From: UBA10649 sp963700255
Lineage (GTDB): Bacteria; Actinomycetota; Actinomycetes; S36-B12
Direction: 5' to 3'
Assembly (NCBI GenBank): GCA_963700255.1
Contig: CAVOWW010000012.1
Location: 27,319-91,318 of the forward strand
DNA: 64,000 nt
A program made the translations under genes and the position numbers. The notes below the pieces were generated by a model. The model did no database searches, had not been told where the DNA came from, and saw only the letters and a program-made list of their open reading frames with translations. Positions 51,284 through 59,265 of the stretch are shown here, piece after piece (the first letter of the stretch is position 1; each line of letters opens with the position of its first letter).

Positions 51284-52242
51284 GCGACCTCGCCGAGCCG
51301 CTCCCTGGAGTGACGCCGGCCGCCCGCCGGCACCCCGCCCGCGGGTACGTCCTCTACCTGGTCGCTGCCACGCTGTTCGCCCTCAACGGGACGATCAGCA
51401 AGTCCATCCTCATCAGCGGCATCGACCCGGCACGACTGTCCCAGCTCCGCGTGACGGCCGCCTTCCTCATCCTGCTCGTCGTGGTGACCCTGACCCGGCC
51501 GGCGTCCCTGCGCATCCGTCGGTCCGAGTTCTGGATCCTGCTGGCCTACGGCGTGCTCGGCGTCGCCATGACGCAGTACCTCTACTTCGTGGCCCTCGAG
51601 CTGCTCCCCGTCGGCATCGCCCTCCTCATCGAGTTCACCGCCCCGATCATGGTGGCGCTGTGGTTCCACTTCGGCCTGAAGCACCGCACGCCGCGCATCG
51701 TGTGGCTCGGCCTCGTCATCGCGCTGCTCGGCCTCGCGATGGTGGCGCAGGTCTGGCAGGGGTTCACCCTCAACGCCCTTGGTGTGGCCGCCGCCTTCGG
51801 GGCGGCTGCGGCCCTGGCCATCTACTTCCTGCTGGGCGACGCGCAGGTGCAGCGGCCCGAGCCGCGCGACCCGGTGTCGCTGACGATGTGGGGGTTCGGC
51901 GCGGCGGCCCTGTTCTGGGCAATCGTCCAGCCGTGGTGGTCCTTCCCGTGGGAGATGCTGACGGGCGACGGCTACCCGCTGGGCGAGCAGGGGTCAGCCG
52001 TCCCGATCTGGATGCTGACCGCGTACATGGTGGTCCTCGGGACGGTCGTGCCGTTCTGGCTGATCGTGGTCTCCCTGCACCACATCCGCGCCTCGCAGGC
52101 GTCGGTGATCGGCATGACCGAGCCGCTGCTGGCGAGCTTCATCGCGTGGGTCGCGCTCGGCGAGGTGCTGGCCCCGGTGCAGCTGCTCGGTGCCGTCGTC
52201 GTCCTCGTCGGCGTCTTCCTCGCCGAGCGGTACCGCACCTAA
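51280..52242 (+). CDS. EamA/DMT family transporter
   Basis: Ten-helix membrane protein of 320 residues made of two EamA repeats (first ALNGTISKSILISG and ALELLPVGIALLIEFTAPIMVALW; second VVLGTVVPFWLIVVSLHHI and ASVIGMTEPLLASFIAWVALGE). It belongs to the drug/metabolite transporter superfamily; substrates are often amino acids or nucleosides, and the substrate here is unknown. GTG 51280 overlaps the glgA stop (GTGA). It ends immediately before repeat locus C. Confidence 0.88.
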   Translation: MSDLAEPLPGVTPAARRHPARGYVLYLVAATLFALNGTISKSILISGIDPARLSQLRVTAAFLILLVVVTLTRPASLRIRRSEFWILLAYGVLGVAMTQYLYFVALELLPVGIALLIEFTAPIMVALWFHFGLKHRTPRIVWLGLVIALLGLAMVAQVWQGFTLNALGVAAAFGAAAALAIYFLLGDAQVQRPEPRDPVSLTMWGFGAAALFWAIVQPWWSFPWEMLTGDGYPLGEQGSAVPIWMLTAYMVVLGTVVPFWLIVVSLHHIRASQASVIGMTEPLLASFIAWVALGEVLAPVQLLGAVVVLVGVFLAERYRT

Positions 52243-52245
52243 CCC

Positions 52246-52280
52246 GCGAGCGGTCACTACGCGCGAACGGTCACAACGCG
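52246..52280. repeat. Intergenic repeat locus C: two forward units (G-variant and A-variant)
   Basis: GCGAGCGGTCACTACGCG at 52246-52263 is followed at period 17 by GCGAACGGTCACAACGCG at 52263-52280. It lies 3 bp after the EamA stop and upstream of the DUF559 gene. The first unit has G in place of A at position 5, the variant also used at locus D in reverse orientation. Confidence 0.93.
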
Positions 52281-52357
52281 CGAAGCACACGCGGGTCGCC
52301 ATCCACAGGTCGCCGCTGCCAGTTCCACCGTCGCCATCGTGCGGTTCTACTGCCGCG

Positions 52358-53218
52358 ATGGACTTCATCCGCTCACATCAGAACGGCACAAGCGCCGGCA
52401 TCCGCATCCGCGTGACGGATGTGGAGTGGACGACGCCCGCACGCGGCGTGCGGGTCCCGGGCAGCCACTCATTGACCCACCGCCTCTTGACCGCAGGAGC
52501 TCTGCACGCGGTCGATCGGACGGCTGTCGCATGCGACCTCACCGCGGCTCACTGGTGGTCGATGGTTGTGCCAAGTGGGTTCGGCCTGGATGTCGATGCA
52601 CAGGCGTGCGCGATCGCCACGCTGCGTGATGGGAACCGTCTTCGCGCAGCGGGGGTTCGAGGACGTCGATTGGAACTTCCGGACGACCACATCACCCGGA
52701 TCGACGGATTCGCCATCACGACACCGGCCCGGACATGGATCGATTGCGCCGCTCTCGTGAGTTGGCGCGACATAGTCGCGATGGGCGACGGCCTTCTCCG
52801 GTCGAGCCTGGCTACGCCGGCCGAGTTGAGCGGAATGGTCGCGTGGGGCCGAGGTCGTCGCGGCATCAAGGCTGCGCGAGCGGCGCTGCCAGTGCTCGAC
52901 AAGGCATCAGAATCGCCCGGCGAATCCTGGGTGCGGGCGCTGCTGGCCCGCAGCCGGCTTCCCCGGCCGGTCTGCAACCTCCCGGTAGCGGTGGGCGGTG
53001 GGACGTTCCGGCTGGACCTGGCATGGCCCGACCAGCTCGTCGCCGTCGAGTACGACGGCGAGGAGTTCCACGGTCCGCAACACGCTGCTCGTGATGCATG
53101 GCGGCGCGACAAGCTGCGAGCCGCAGGATGGATCATCCTTGTGGTGCGCAAGGACGATCTCGCCGACGCGCCAGGCCTGATTCGCATGCTGGCGGAACAC
53201 CTGACCGCTCGCGCGTAG
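52358..53218 (+). CDS. DUF559-type protein with PD-(D/E)XK nuclease-like C-terminus (AbiEi-like N-terminus)
   Basis: A 286-residue protein of an abundant but uncharacterised actinobacterial family. The C-terminal ~90 residues carry the Vsr/DUF559 nuclease-like core: DLAWPDQLVAVEYDGEEFHG with acidic residues, RRDKLRAAGWIILVVRKDDL after it. The N-terminal ~180 residues have a transcription-regulator/AbiEi-antitoxin-like look (ITTPARTWIDCAAL). Third-position GC is lower than in the neighbours, suggesting later acquisition. The stop TAG is part of repeat locus D, and locus C lies upstream in opposite orientation. No ribosome-binding site is strong. Confidence 0.8.
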   Translation: MDFIRSHQNGTSAGIRIRVTDVEWTTPARGVRVPGSHSLTHRLLTAGALHAVDRTAVACDLTAAHWWSMVVPSGFGLDVDAQACAIATLRDGNRLRAAGVRGRRLELPDDHITRIDGFAITTPARTWIDCAALVSWRDIVAMGDGLLRSSLATPAELSGMVAWGRGRRGIKAARAALPVLDKASESPGESWVRALLARSRLPRPVCNLPVAVGGGTFRLDLAWPDQLVAVEYDGEEFHGPQHAARDAWRRDKLRAAGWIILVVRKDDLADAPGLIRMLAEHLTARA

Positions 53219-53261
53219 TGACCGCTCGCGCGTAGTGACCGCTCGCGCAGTGACCGCTCGC
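53202..53261. repeat. Intergenic repeat locus D: reverse G-variant units starting inside a coding sequence
   Basis: A partial unit begins at 53202, then CGCGTAGTGACCGCTCGC at 53212-53229 and 53229-53246, then a copy lacking GT at 53246-53261. The stop codon of the DUF559 gene (TAG at 53216-53218) is provided by the first full unit. The units are inverted relative to locus C. Confidence 0.93.
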
Positions 53262-53288
53262 GGAGGAGGAGGAGGAGGGCGGGTCGGG

Positions 53289-54761
53289 TCAGGCGCGGAG
53301 GACGAACGGGTCTCCCACCGGCTCGTCACTCGACTCCACCCACACGCCCTTGGGCTGGGTGAACTCCGCGAAGCCGTCCATGCCGTTCTCGCGGCCGTAG
53401 CCCGACAGCTTGTTGCCGCCGAACGGGGTGGCGAACTGCAGTGCGCGGTACATGTTGACCCAGACGGTGCCCGTGTCGAGCCGGCTCGCCATGCGGTGGG
53501 CGCGGCCGAGGTCACGCGTCCACACCCCGGCGGCCAGCGCGAACGGCGAGTCGTTGGCGATGGCGACGGCCTCGTCCTCGTCGGAGATCCGGATCACGGA
53601 CAGCACCGGGCCGAACAGCTCGTTCTGCGCGACCGACATGTCGTTGGTCACGTTGTCGAGCACCGTCGGCGCGTAGAACCAGCCATGGTCGGGCCGATCC
53701 GCGTCGTCACCTCCGGCAATGAGGCTCGCTCCCTCACCGACCGCCTCCTGCACGCGACTGCGCACGCCGGCCAGGATCTTCTCCTGCGACATGGGACCCA
53801 TCTCGGTGTCCTCGGACGTGGGGTCACCGAGCTTGACGGAGCGCGCGCGCGCCGCGACCTTCTCGACCAGCTCGTCGGCGATGCGCTCATGCACGAGCAG
53901 CCGGGACCCGGCGACGCACGTCTGGCCGGCAGCCGCGAAGATGCCCGCGATGACGCCGTTGACGACATCATCGACGCGGACATCGTCGAAGAAGATGTTG
54001 GCGCTCTTGCCGCCCAGCTCGAGGACCAGCGGCTTGAGGTGCTCCGCAGCACGAGCTGCGACGAATCGCGCGCTGTCCGGGCCACCGGTGAACCAGATCT
54101 TGCGCACGTGGGGGTGCGCGACCAGTGCGTCGCCGGCCTCCTGGCCGTAGCCCGTGACGATGTTGAGGCAGCCGTCCGGCAGGCCGGCCTCCTTGGCGAG
54201 CTCACCGAGCCTCAGCAGGGACAGCGAGTTCACCTCCGGGGGCTTGACGACGACGGTGTTGCCCGCGGCCAGCGCCGGCGCCAGCCCCATGCCGCCGAGG
54301 AGCATGGGCGAGTTGAAGGCCGGGATGACGCCGACGACGCCGAACGGGATGCGCTGCGTGTAGACCGTCAGGCTCGCGCGGTCCTGCGGGATCGTGCGGC
54401 CCTCGGTCTGGTACGCGAGCGACGCGTAGTAGTGGTACCAGGCGCGCAGTGAGGTCATCTGGCCCCTCACCTCGCGGACGACCTTGCCGGCGTCACGCGC
54501 CTCGAGCGCGGCCAGCTCGTCCGCGTGCGCGGCGATGAGGTCGCCGAGCCGCCACACGATGTCGGCGCGCGTGGTCGGACCGACGCTCCGCCACGACGCG
54601 AATGCGTCCTGCGCGGACTGGACGGCCGCCTCCATGTCCGCCGCGTCCCCGCGGGCTATCTCCGCCCACGGCTGCGCCGTCATGGGGTCGTGCGTCGGCA
54701 GGTACTCCCCCGACAGGGGTGCGACGCGGGTGCCGTTGATCCAGTGCAGGTACCGATCCAT
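53289..54761 (-). CDS. Aldehyde dehydrogenase
   Basis: NAD(P)-dependent aldehyde dehydrogenase of 490 residues. The oxyanion Asn sits in the unusual PAFNSPMLLGG instead of PWNFP; the base is in LELGGKSAN and the nucleophile in AAGQTCVAG. The C-terminal MYRALQFATPFGGNKLSGYG is standard. ATG 54761 overlaps the GntR stop (TGATG), so it is the third gene of the leftward ALDH-GntR-ALDH unit. It differs clearly from the other two aldehyde dehydrogenases in this window; substrate unknown. Confidence 0.9.
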   Translation of the reverse strand: MDRYLHWINGTRVAPLSGEYLPTHDPMTAQPWAEIARGDAADMEAAVQSAQDAFASWRSVGPTTRADIVWRLGDLIAAHADELAALEARDAGKVVREVRGQMTSLRAWYHYYASLAYQTEGRTIPQDRASLTVYTQRIPFGVVGVIPAFNSPMLLGGMGLAPALAAGNTVVVKPPEVNSLSLLRLGELAKEAGLPDGCLNIVTGYGQEAGDALVAHPHVRKIWFTGGPDSARFVAARAAEHLKPLVLELGGKSANIFFDDVRVDDVVNGVIAGIFAAAGQTCVAGSRLLVHERIADELVEKVAARARSVKLGDPTSEDTEMGPMSQEKILAGVRSRVQEAVGEGASLIAGGDDADRPDHGWFYAPTVLDNVTNDMSVAQNELFGPVLSVIRISDEDEAVAIANDSPFALAAGVWTRDLGRAHRMASRLDTGTVWVNMYRALQFATPFGGNKLSGYGRENGMDGFAEFTQPKGVWVESSDEPVGDPFVLRA

Positions 54762-55438
54762 CACTCGTCCTCGAAGAAGTCGAGGTGCTCGAGCACCTCG
54801 ATGGCGTGTCGTGCGCTGGCGTTGATGTGCTGCTCCATGGCCCGCTGCGCCGCGAGGGTGTCCCGTCGCTTGAACGCCTCGAGGATGTCGCGGTGCTGGC
54901 GGTTCGCCTCATCCAGCCACTCGGGCGGGAAGTCCACGTACGGCATGGGGAGGGAACGCGAGAGCAGCTGGAGCATCGCGCTCATCCGCTGGCTGCTCGC
55001 GGCCCGGTTGATCGTGCGGTGGAACTCGTGGTTGAGCCGCTGCTGCTCCTGCAGGTTGTCGGCCCGCGACATGCCGTCATGCAGCGCGATGAGTCGCTCG
55101 AGGTCGTCGTCGTCGAGGCGGGACACCGCCCGGGCCGCCGCGAGGCCCGCGACCTGGCCGAAGACCTGGTAGTGATCGGCGATGTCGTCGCGGTCGACCC
55201 GGGACACGTACGAGCCCTTGCGCGGGATCGTCTGCACCAGCCCCTCCTGGTCGAGGGCGATGAGTGCCTCGCGCACGGGCAGCCGGCTCACGCCGAGCTC
55301 CTCCGCGATCGCGTCCTGGTCGATGCGCTGGCCCGGCTTCAGCCGGCCGGCGAGGATCGCGTCCCGGATGTGCGCAGCGACGTCCTCGGCGAGGTTGCGA
55401 CGTCGGCGTGGCCGGATCTCGACCGGCTCAGCCGTCAT
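54761..55438 (-). CDS. GntR family transcriptional regulator (FCD/FadR subfamily)
   Basis: Metabolite-sensing repressor of 225 residues. The winged helix (NLAEDVAAHIRDAILAGRLK, GVSRLPVREALIAL) is followed by an all-helical FCD domain whose metal-binding region includes LNHEFHRTINRA and ANRQHRDILEAF. It is embedded between two aldehyde dehydrogenase genes with 4-bp and 1-bp overlaps, so it is probably autoregulatory. Candidate operators with the shared TTGATAAATG core lie at 56943 and 61339. The ligand is probably a pathway acid or amine. Confidence 0.92.
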   Translation of the reverse strand: MTAEPVEIRPRRRRNLAEDVAAHIRDAILAGRLKPGQRIDQDAIAEELGVSRLPVREALIALDQEGLVQTIPRKGSYVSRVDRDDIADHYQVFGQVAGLAAARAVSRLDDDDLERLIALHDGMSRADNLQEQQRLNHEFHRTINRAASSQRMSAMLQLLSRSLPMPYVDFPPEWLDEANRQHRDILEAFKRRDTLAAQRAMEQHINASARHAIEVLEHLDFFEDE

Positions 55439-56919
55439 GACAGCTCGATCCACGTGGTCTTGAGGTCGGTGAACTTGTCCATCGCGTGCAGGGACTTGTC
55501 GCTGCCGAACCCGGACTGCTTGACGCCGCCGAAGGGCACGGTCAGGTCGCCCTCCTCGTAGCAGTTCACCCAGACCGTGCCCATCCGCAGCGCCCTGGAG
55601 ACGCGTCGCGCCCGGCTGAGGTCGTTCGTCCACACGGCGGATGCGAGCCCGTAGTTCGTCGCGTTCCCGATCCGGATCGCCTCGTCGTCCGTCGTGAAGG
55701 TGAGGACGGACAGGACCGGCCCGAACACCTCCTTCTGGGCGAGCAGGGAGTCGGGCTGCAGGTCGTCGACGACGGTCGGCGGGTAGTAGGAGCCGCCGGT
55801 CTCGGTGAGCACCGGCTGCCCACCCATGAGCAGACGACCGCCCTGCGCGAGACCCTCGGTGAGGATGCCGTGGATGGTGTCGAGCTGCCGCGCACTGGCG
55901 ACCGCCCCGATCGGCGCGTCGTTCTCGAGGGGGTTCGCCGGGTGCGCGGCCGCCATCGCCTCGAGGACCTTCGCGAGCACCTCGTCCTTGACGGACTCGT
56001 GGACGACCAGGCGAGCACCCGCCGTGCACATCTGGCCGGCGTTGTAGGTGACCGCCCAGGCTGCAGCGGCGGCGGCCTTGTCGAGGTCGGCGTCCGGGAA
56101 GACGATGTTCGCGCCCTTGCCGCCGAGCTCGAGGTAGGGGCGTTTCATGTTGGACTGCGCGGCCGCCGTCATGATGGCGCGACCGGTTGCCGTGGATCCG
56201 GTGAACGTGATGATGTCGACGTCCATGTGACCCGCCAGGGCCGCACCGGCGACCGAGCCGAGGCCGTTGACGACGTTCAGGACGCCGTCGGGCAGCCCTG
56301 CCTCCAGCCCCAGCTGCGCGACGTACAGGGCAGTGAGGGGGGAGTTCTCGGCCGGCTTGAGGACCATCGAGCAGCCGACGGCCAGGGCGGGCGCGATCTT
56401 CCAGGTCTCGAGGGTGAGCGGGAAGTTCCACGGGGTGACGGCACCGACGACCCCCGCCGGCTCGCGCTCGATCATGGCCCACGACGAGTCGCCGACCTTG
56501 GGCATCTCGTCGAGCACCTTGTCGATGGCCTCCCCGAACCAGCGCAGGGTGCGGTGGCAGGCTCGGACGTCGATCGCCTTGGCCTCGCGGGCCGGCTTGC
56601 CCATCTCGAGGGCGGTGAGGACGGCGAGCTGGTCGGCGTGGTCGTTCACCAGGTGCGCCCACCGGATCATCACGTCCTTGCGGTCCGCGGGGGCCATCCC
56701 CGACCACCGGCGGTCCTCGAACGAGGCCCGGGCCGCGGCGACCGCCCGGTCGACGTCCGCAGCGTCCGCCATCGCGACATCGGCGACGATCCGGCCGTCG
56801 ATCGGGCTGACGACCTCATGTCGGGACGACCCGGTCGTCCACGCACCGTCGATGAGGAGCTCGGTCGGGTACTGGACCGATGCCGCGAGGCCGTTCCAGT
56901 CCGGGGTGGTGGTCGTCAT
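55435..56919 (-). CDS. Aldehyde dehydrogenase (PuuC-like)
   Basis: A 494-residue aldehyde dehydrogenase with all catalytic residues: TPWNFPLTLETWK (Asn), LELGGKGANIVF (Glu) and YNAGQMCTAGAR (Cys). Its sequence style resembles the gamma-glutamyl-aminobutyraldehyde/betaine aldehyde group. The ATG at 56919 follows GAGGAG at 8 nt and is preferred to a longer in-frame start at 56958, which would place the GntR operator inside the gene. It is the first gene of the leftward ALDH-GntR-ALDH operon. Confidence 0.91.
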   Translation of the reverse strand: MTTTTPDWNGLAASVQYPTELLIDGAWTTGSSRHEVVSPIDGRIVADVAMADAADVDRAVAAARASFEDRRWSGMAPADRKDVMIRWAHLVNDHADQLAVLTALEMGKPAREAKAIDVRACHRTLRWFGEAIDKVLDEMPKVGDSSWAMIEREPAGVVGAVTPWNFPLTLETWKIAPALAVGCSMVLKPAENSPLTALYVAQLGLEAGLPDGVLNVVNGLGSVAGAALAGHMDVDIITFTGSTATGRAIMTAAAQSNMKRPYLELGGKGANIVFPDADLDKAAAAAAWAVTYNAGQMCTAGARLVVHESVKDEVLAKVLEAMAAAHPANPLENDAPIGAVASARQLDTIHGILTEGLAQGGRLLMGGQPVLTETGGSYYPPTVVDDLQPDSLLAQKEVFGPVLSVLTFTTDDEAIRIGNATNYGLASAVWTNDLSRARRVSRALRMGTVWVNCYEEGDLTVPFGGVKQSGFGSDKSLHAMDKFTDLKTTWIELS

Positions 56920-56942
56920 GTGCGACTCCTCAGCGCGTCGAG

Positions 56943-56958
56943 TTGATAAATGATACAA
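56943..56958. promoter_or_regulatory. AT-rich palindrome-like operator between ALDH and acyl-CoA dehydrogenase
   Basis: TTGATAAATGATACAA stands out in very GC-rich DNA, in the 40-bp divergent gap. Its arms TTGATA and GATACAA are roughly symmetrical, as in FadR/GntR sites. The core TTGATAAATG recurs at 61339 in the other divergent gap of this island. TATCAT on the minus strand and TACAAA on the plus strand could be -10 elements. Confidence 0.55.
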
Positions 56959-56959
56959 A

Positions 56960-58120
56960 TTGCAGGTGGACCTGACCCAGACTTCCGAGCACGACGATCT
57001 GCGCGCCGGCGTGCGCGAGGTCTGCGAGCGCTTCGACGGCGCCTACTGGCGCTCCCTCGAGCCGGACTCCTACCCGGAGGAGTTCGTGGCGGCCCTCACC
57101 GAGGCCGGCTTCCTCGGCGCCCTGGTGCCGGAGGAGTACGGCGGCGGAGGTGCGTCGCTCACCGAGGCATCGGTCATCCTCGAGGAGGTCTCCGCGAGCG
57201 GGGGCAACCCCAGCGCCTGCCACGCCCAGATGTACATCATGGGCACCCTCCTGCGGCACGGCAGCGAGGACCAGAAGCAGCGGTACCTGCCCGGCATCGC
57301 CGACGGCACGCTGCGCCTGCAGGCCTTCGGCGTCACCGAGCCGGGGGCGGGCTCGGAGACGACGCGCATCCGCACGCGGGCCGAGCGCGTGCCCGAGGGC
57401 TGGCGCATCAACGGCCAGAAGATCTGGACGTCCCGCGCGCTCTACTCGGACCTGATGATCCTGCTTGCGCGCACGACGCCGTACGACGACCTCGAGAAGA
57501 AGACCGAGGGGCTGTCGGTCTTCATCTTCGACATGCGCGACCTGCCAGGCCTGACCATCAAGCCGATCCGCACGATGATGAACCACAACACGACCGAGGT
57601 CTTCTTCGACGACGTCCTCATCCCGGCCGACTCCCTCATCGGCGACGAGGGCCGGGGCTTCCGCTACATCCTCGACGGCATGAACGCTGAGCGGATCCTC
57701 ATCGCGTCCGAGTGCATCGGTGACGGCCGGTTCCTGCTCGACCGTGCGGTCGCGTACGCGAACCAGCGCGAGGTCTTCGGCGGGCCCATCGGCGCCAACC
57801 AGGGCGTGCAGTTCCCGCTCGCCAAGGCCTACGCCCAGCTGTGCGCGGCGAACCTGGTCCGCTTCGACGCGGCGGCGAAGTTCGACTCCGGGCAGAAGTG
57901 CGCGGCCGAGGCCAACATGGCCAAGCTGCTGGCCTCGGAGGCCTCGTGGGCCGCCGCGAACGCGTCGCTCGACGCGCACGGCGGCTTCGGCTTCGCCGTC
58001 GAGTACGACATCGAGCGCAAGTTCCGCGAGACCCGTCTCTACCAAGTCGCTCCCATCAACAACAACCTCGTGCTCGCCTACCTCGGCCAGCACGTCCTGG
58101 GCCTTCCGAAGTCGTACTAG
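56960..58120 (+). CDS. Acyl-CoA dehydrogenase
   Basis: FAD-dependent alpha,beta-dehydrogenase of about 386 residues. FAD/substrate motifs are AFGVTEPGAGSETTRI and IWTSRALYSDLMIL; late region GGFGFAVEYDIERKFRETRLY. The usual catalytic Glu of the YEGT loop is absent (sequence VAPINNN); instead Glu244 in NAERILIA matches the helix-G base used by isovaleryl- and long-chain-type enzymes. The start is TTG 56960 or GTG 56966. No ribosome-binding site is visible and a -10-like TACAAA lies 7 nt before the GTG, so a leaderless transcript is plausible. It is convergent with the CoA-transferase (4-bp overlap). Confidence 0.9.
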   Translation: MQVDLTQTSEHDDLRAGVREVCERFDGAYWRSLEPDSYPEEFVAALTEAGFLGALVPEEYGGGGASLTEASVILEEVSASGGNPSACHAQMYIMGTLLRHGSEDQKQRYLPGIADGTLRLQAFGVTEPGAGSETTRIRTRAERVPEGWRINGQKIWTSRALYSDLMILLARTTPYDDLEKKTEGLSVFIFDMRDLPGLTIKPIRTMMNHNTTEVFFDDVLIPADSLIGDEGRGFRYILDGMNAERILIASECIGDGRFLLDRAVAYANQREVFGGPIGANQGVQFPLAKAYAQLCAANLVRFDAAAKFDSGQKCAAEANMAKLLASEASWAAANASLDAHGGFGFAVEYDIERKFRETRLYQVAPINNNLVLAYLGQHVLGLPKSY

Positions 58121-59265
58121 TCCGCTCGGCCACGCTCGACGACGCCGTCGAGGGTGGCGTCGTCGTGCTCGTCGAGGGCCGGCACCCGCGCCGGCGGCGG
58201 AGTCCAGCCGCTGATGTCGAAGGGGGCTGCGAGCAGCTCGACCGTGCCGCTCGGCGTCGACACCGGCACGAACCGGCCGCGCGCTCGCAGCTGCTCGTGC
58301 TCCCACACGCCCATCAGGTCGTTGACCCGTGCCGTCGCGATGCGACCCGTCGCCAGTCGTTCGCGCGCGGCTTCGGCCGGGATGCCGTCGAGGCATTCGG
58401 TGATGAGCCGCTCCAGCTCGGCCACGTTCGCGATTCGGCTGGCGTTCGTGGCGAACCGCGAGTCGACGCCCAGCTCGGGAGCGAGCATGAGGTGCTCGGC
58501 CATGCTGCGCCACTCAGCGTCCGACTGGACGGCGATGAGAATGGTGCTGCCGTCCGCGAGCCGGAACGTGCCGTAGGGGGCGATCGCGTGATGACGCCGG
58601 CCTGTGCGCAGGGACTGCCCCGGTCCGTACACCGCGTTGTACAGGGGGGCGCTGATCCACTCTGCGAGCGAGTCCAGCATCGAGACCTGGATCGCGGCAC
58701 CCTCGCCCGTGCGCTCCCGTCGGACCAGGGCCGCGAGGATGCTGGAGAACGCGTACATCCCCGAGCAGATGTCCGCGACTGAGAAACCGACCTTGCTCAT
58801 CTGCTCGTCGCCGGTCACCGAGAAGACGCCCGCCTCAGCCTGGATGGCGAGGTCGTAGGCCTTGTCGTCCTCGCGCGGGCCGCCGTGCCCGTACCCCGAG
58901 ATCTCGGCCGCGATGATCGCGGGGTAGGCCGCGTGGAGGGTCGGTGCGTCGATGCCGAGTCGCTTCGCCGCGCGCGGGGAGAGGTTGTGCAGGAAGACGT
59001 CTGCTCCCGCGATGAGAGCGCGGAAGGTCGCGAGATCCGCGGCGTCCTTGACGTCGAGCGCGACGGACTGCTTGCCGCGGTTCGCCCACACGAAGAAGGC
59101 CGACTCCCCCTGCACCACGCTGTCGTAGTGCCGGGCGAAGTCCCCCTCGGGGCGCTCCACCTTGATGACAGTCGCGCCGAGATCCGCGAGGTGGCGGGTG
59201 GCGAACGGTGCGGAGATCGCCTGCTCGAGGGCGACGACCACGATGCCGTCGAGTGGCGCGGTCAC
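58117..59265 (-). CDS. CaiB/BaiF family CoA-transferase
   Basis: Class III CoA-transferase of 382 residues. N-terminal VVVALEQAISAPFATRHLADLGATVIKVE and NRGKQSVALDVK are characteristic. The catalytic Asp is expected in DKAYDLAIQAEAG. It would activate a carboxylic acid as its CoA thioester for the neighbouring acyl-CoA dehydrogenase. GTG 59265 overlaps the glutamine-amidotransferase stop (GTGA), placing it in the leftward ligase-amidotransferase-CoA-transferase operon. Confidence 0.92.
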   Translation of the reverse strand: MTAPLDGIVVVALEQAISAPFATRHLADLGATVIKVERPEGDFARHYDSVVQGESAFFVWANRGKQSVALDVKDAADLATFRALIAGADVFLHNLSPRAAKRLGIDAPTLHAAYPAIIAAEISGYGHGGPREDDKAYDLAIQAEAGVFSVTGDEQMSKVGFSVADICSGMYAFSSILAALVRRERTGEGAAIQVSMLDSLAEWISAPLYNAVYGPGQSLRTGRRHHAIAPYGTFRLADGSTILIAVQSDAEWRSMAEHLMLAPELGVDSRFATNASRIANVAELERLITECLDGIPAEAARERLATGRIATARVNDLMGVWEHEQLRARGRFVPVSTPSGTVELLAAPFDISGWTPPPARVPALDEHDDATLDGVVERGRAD

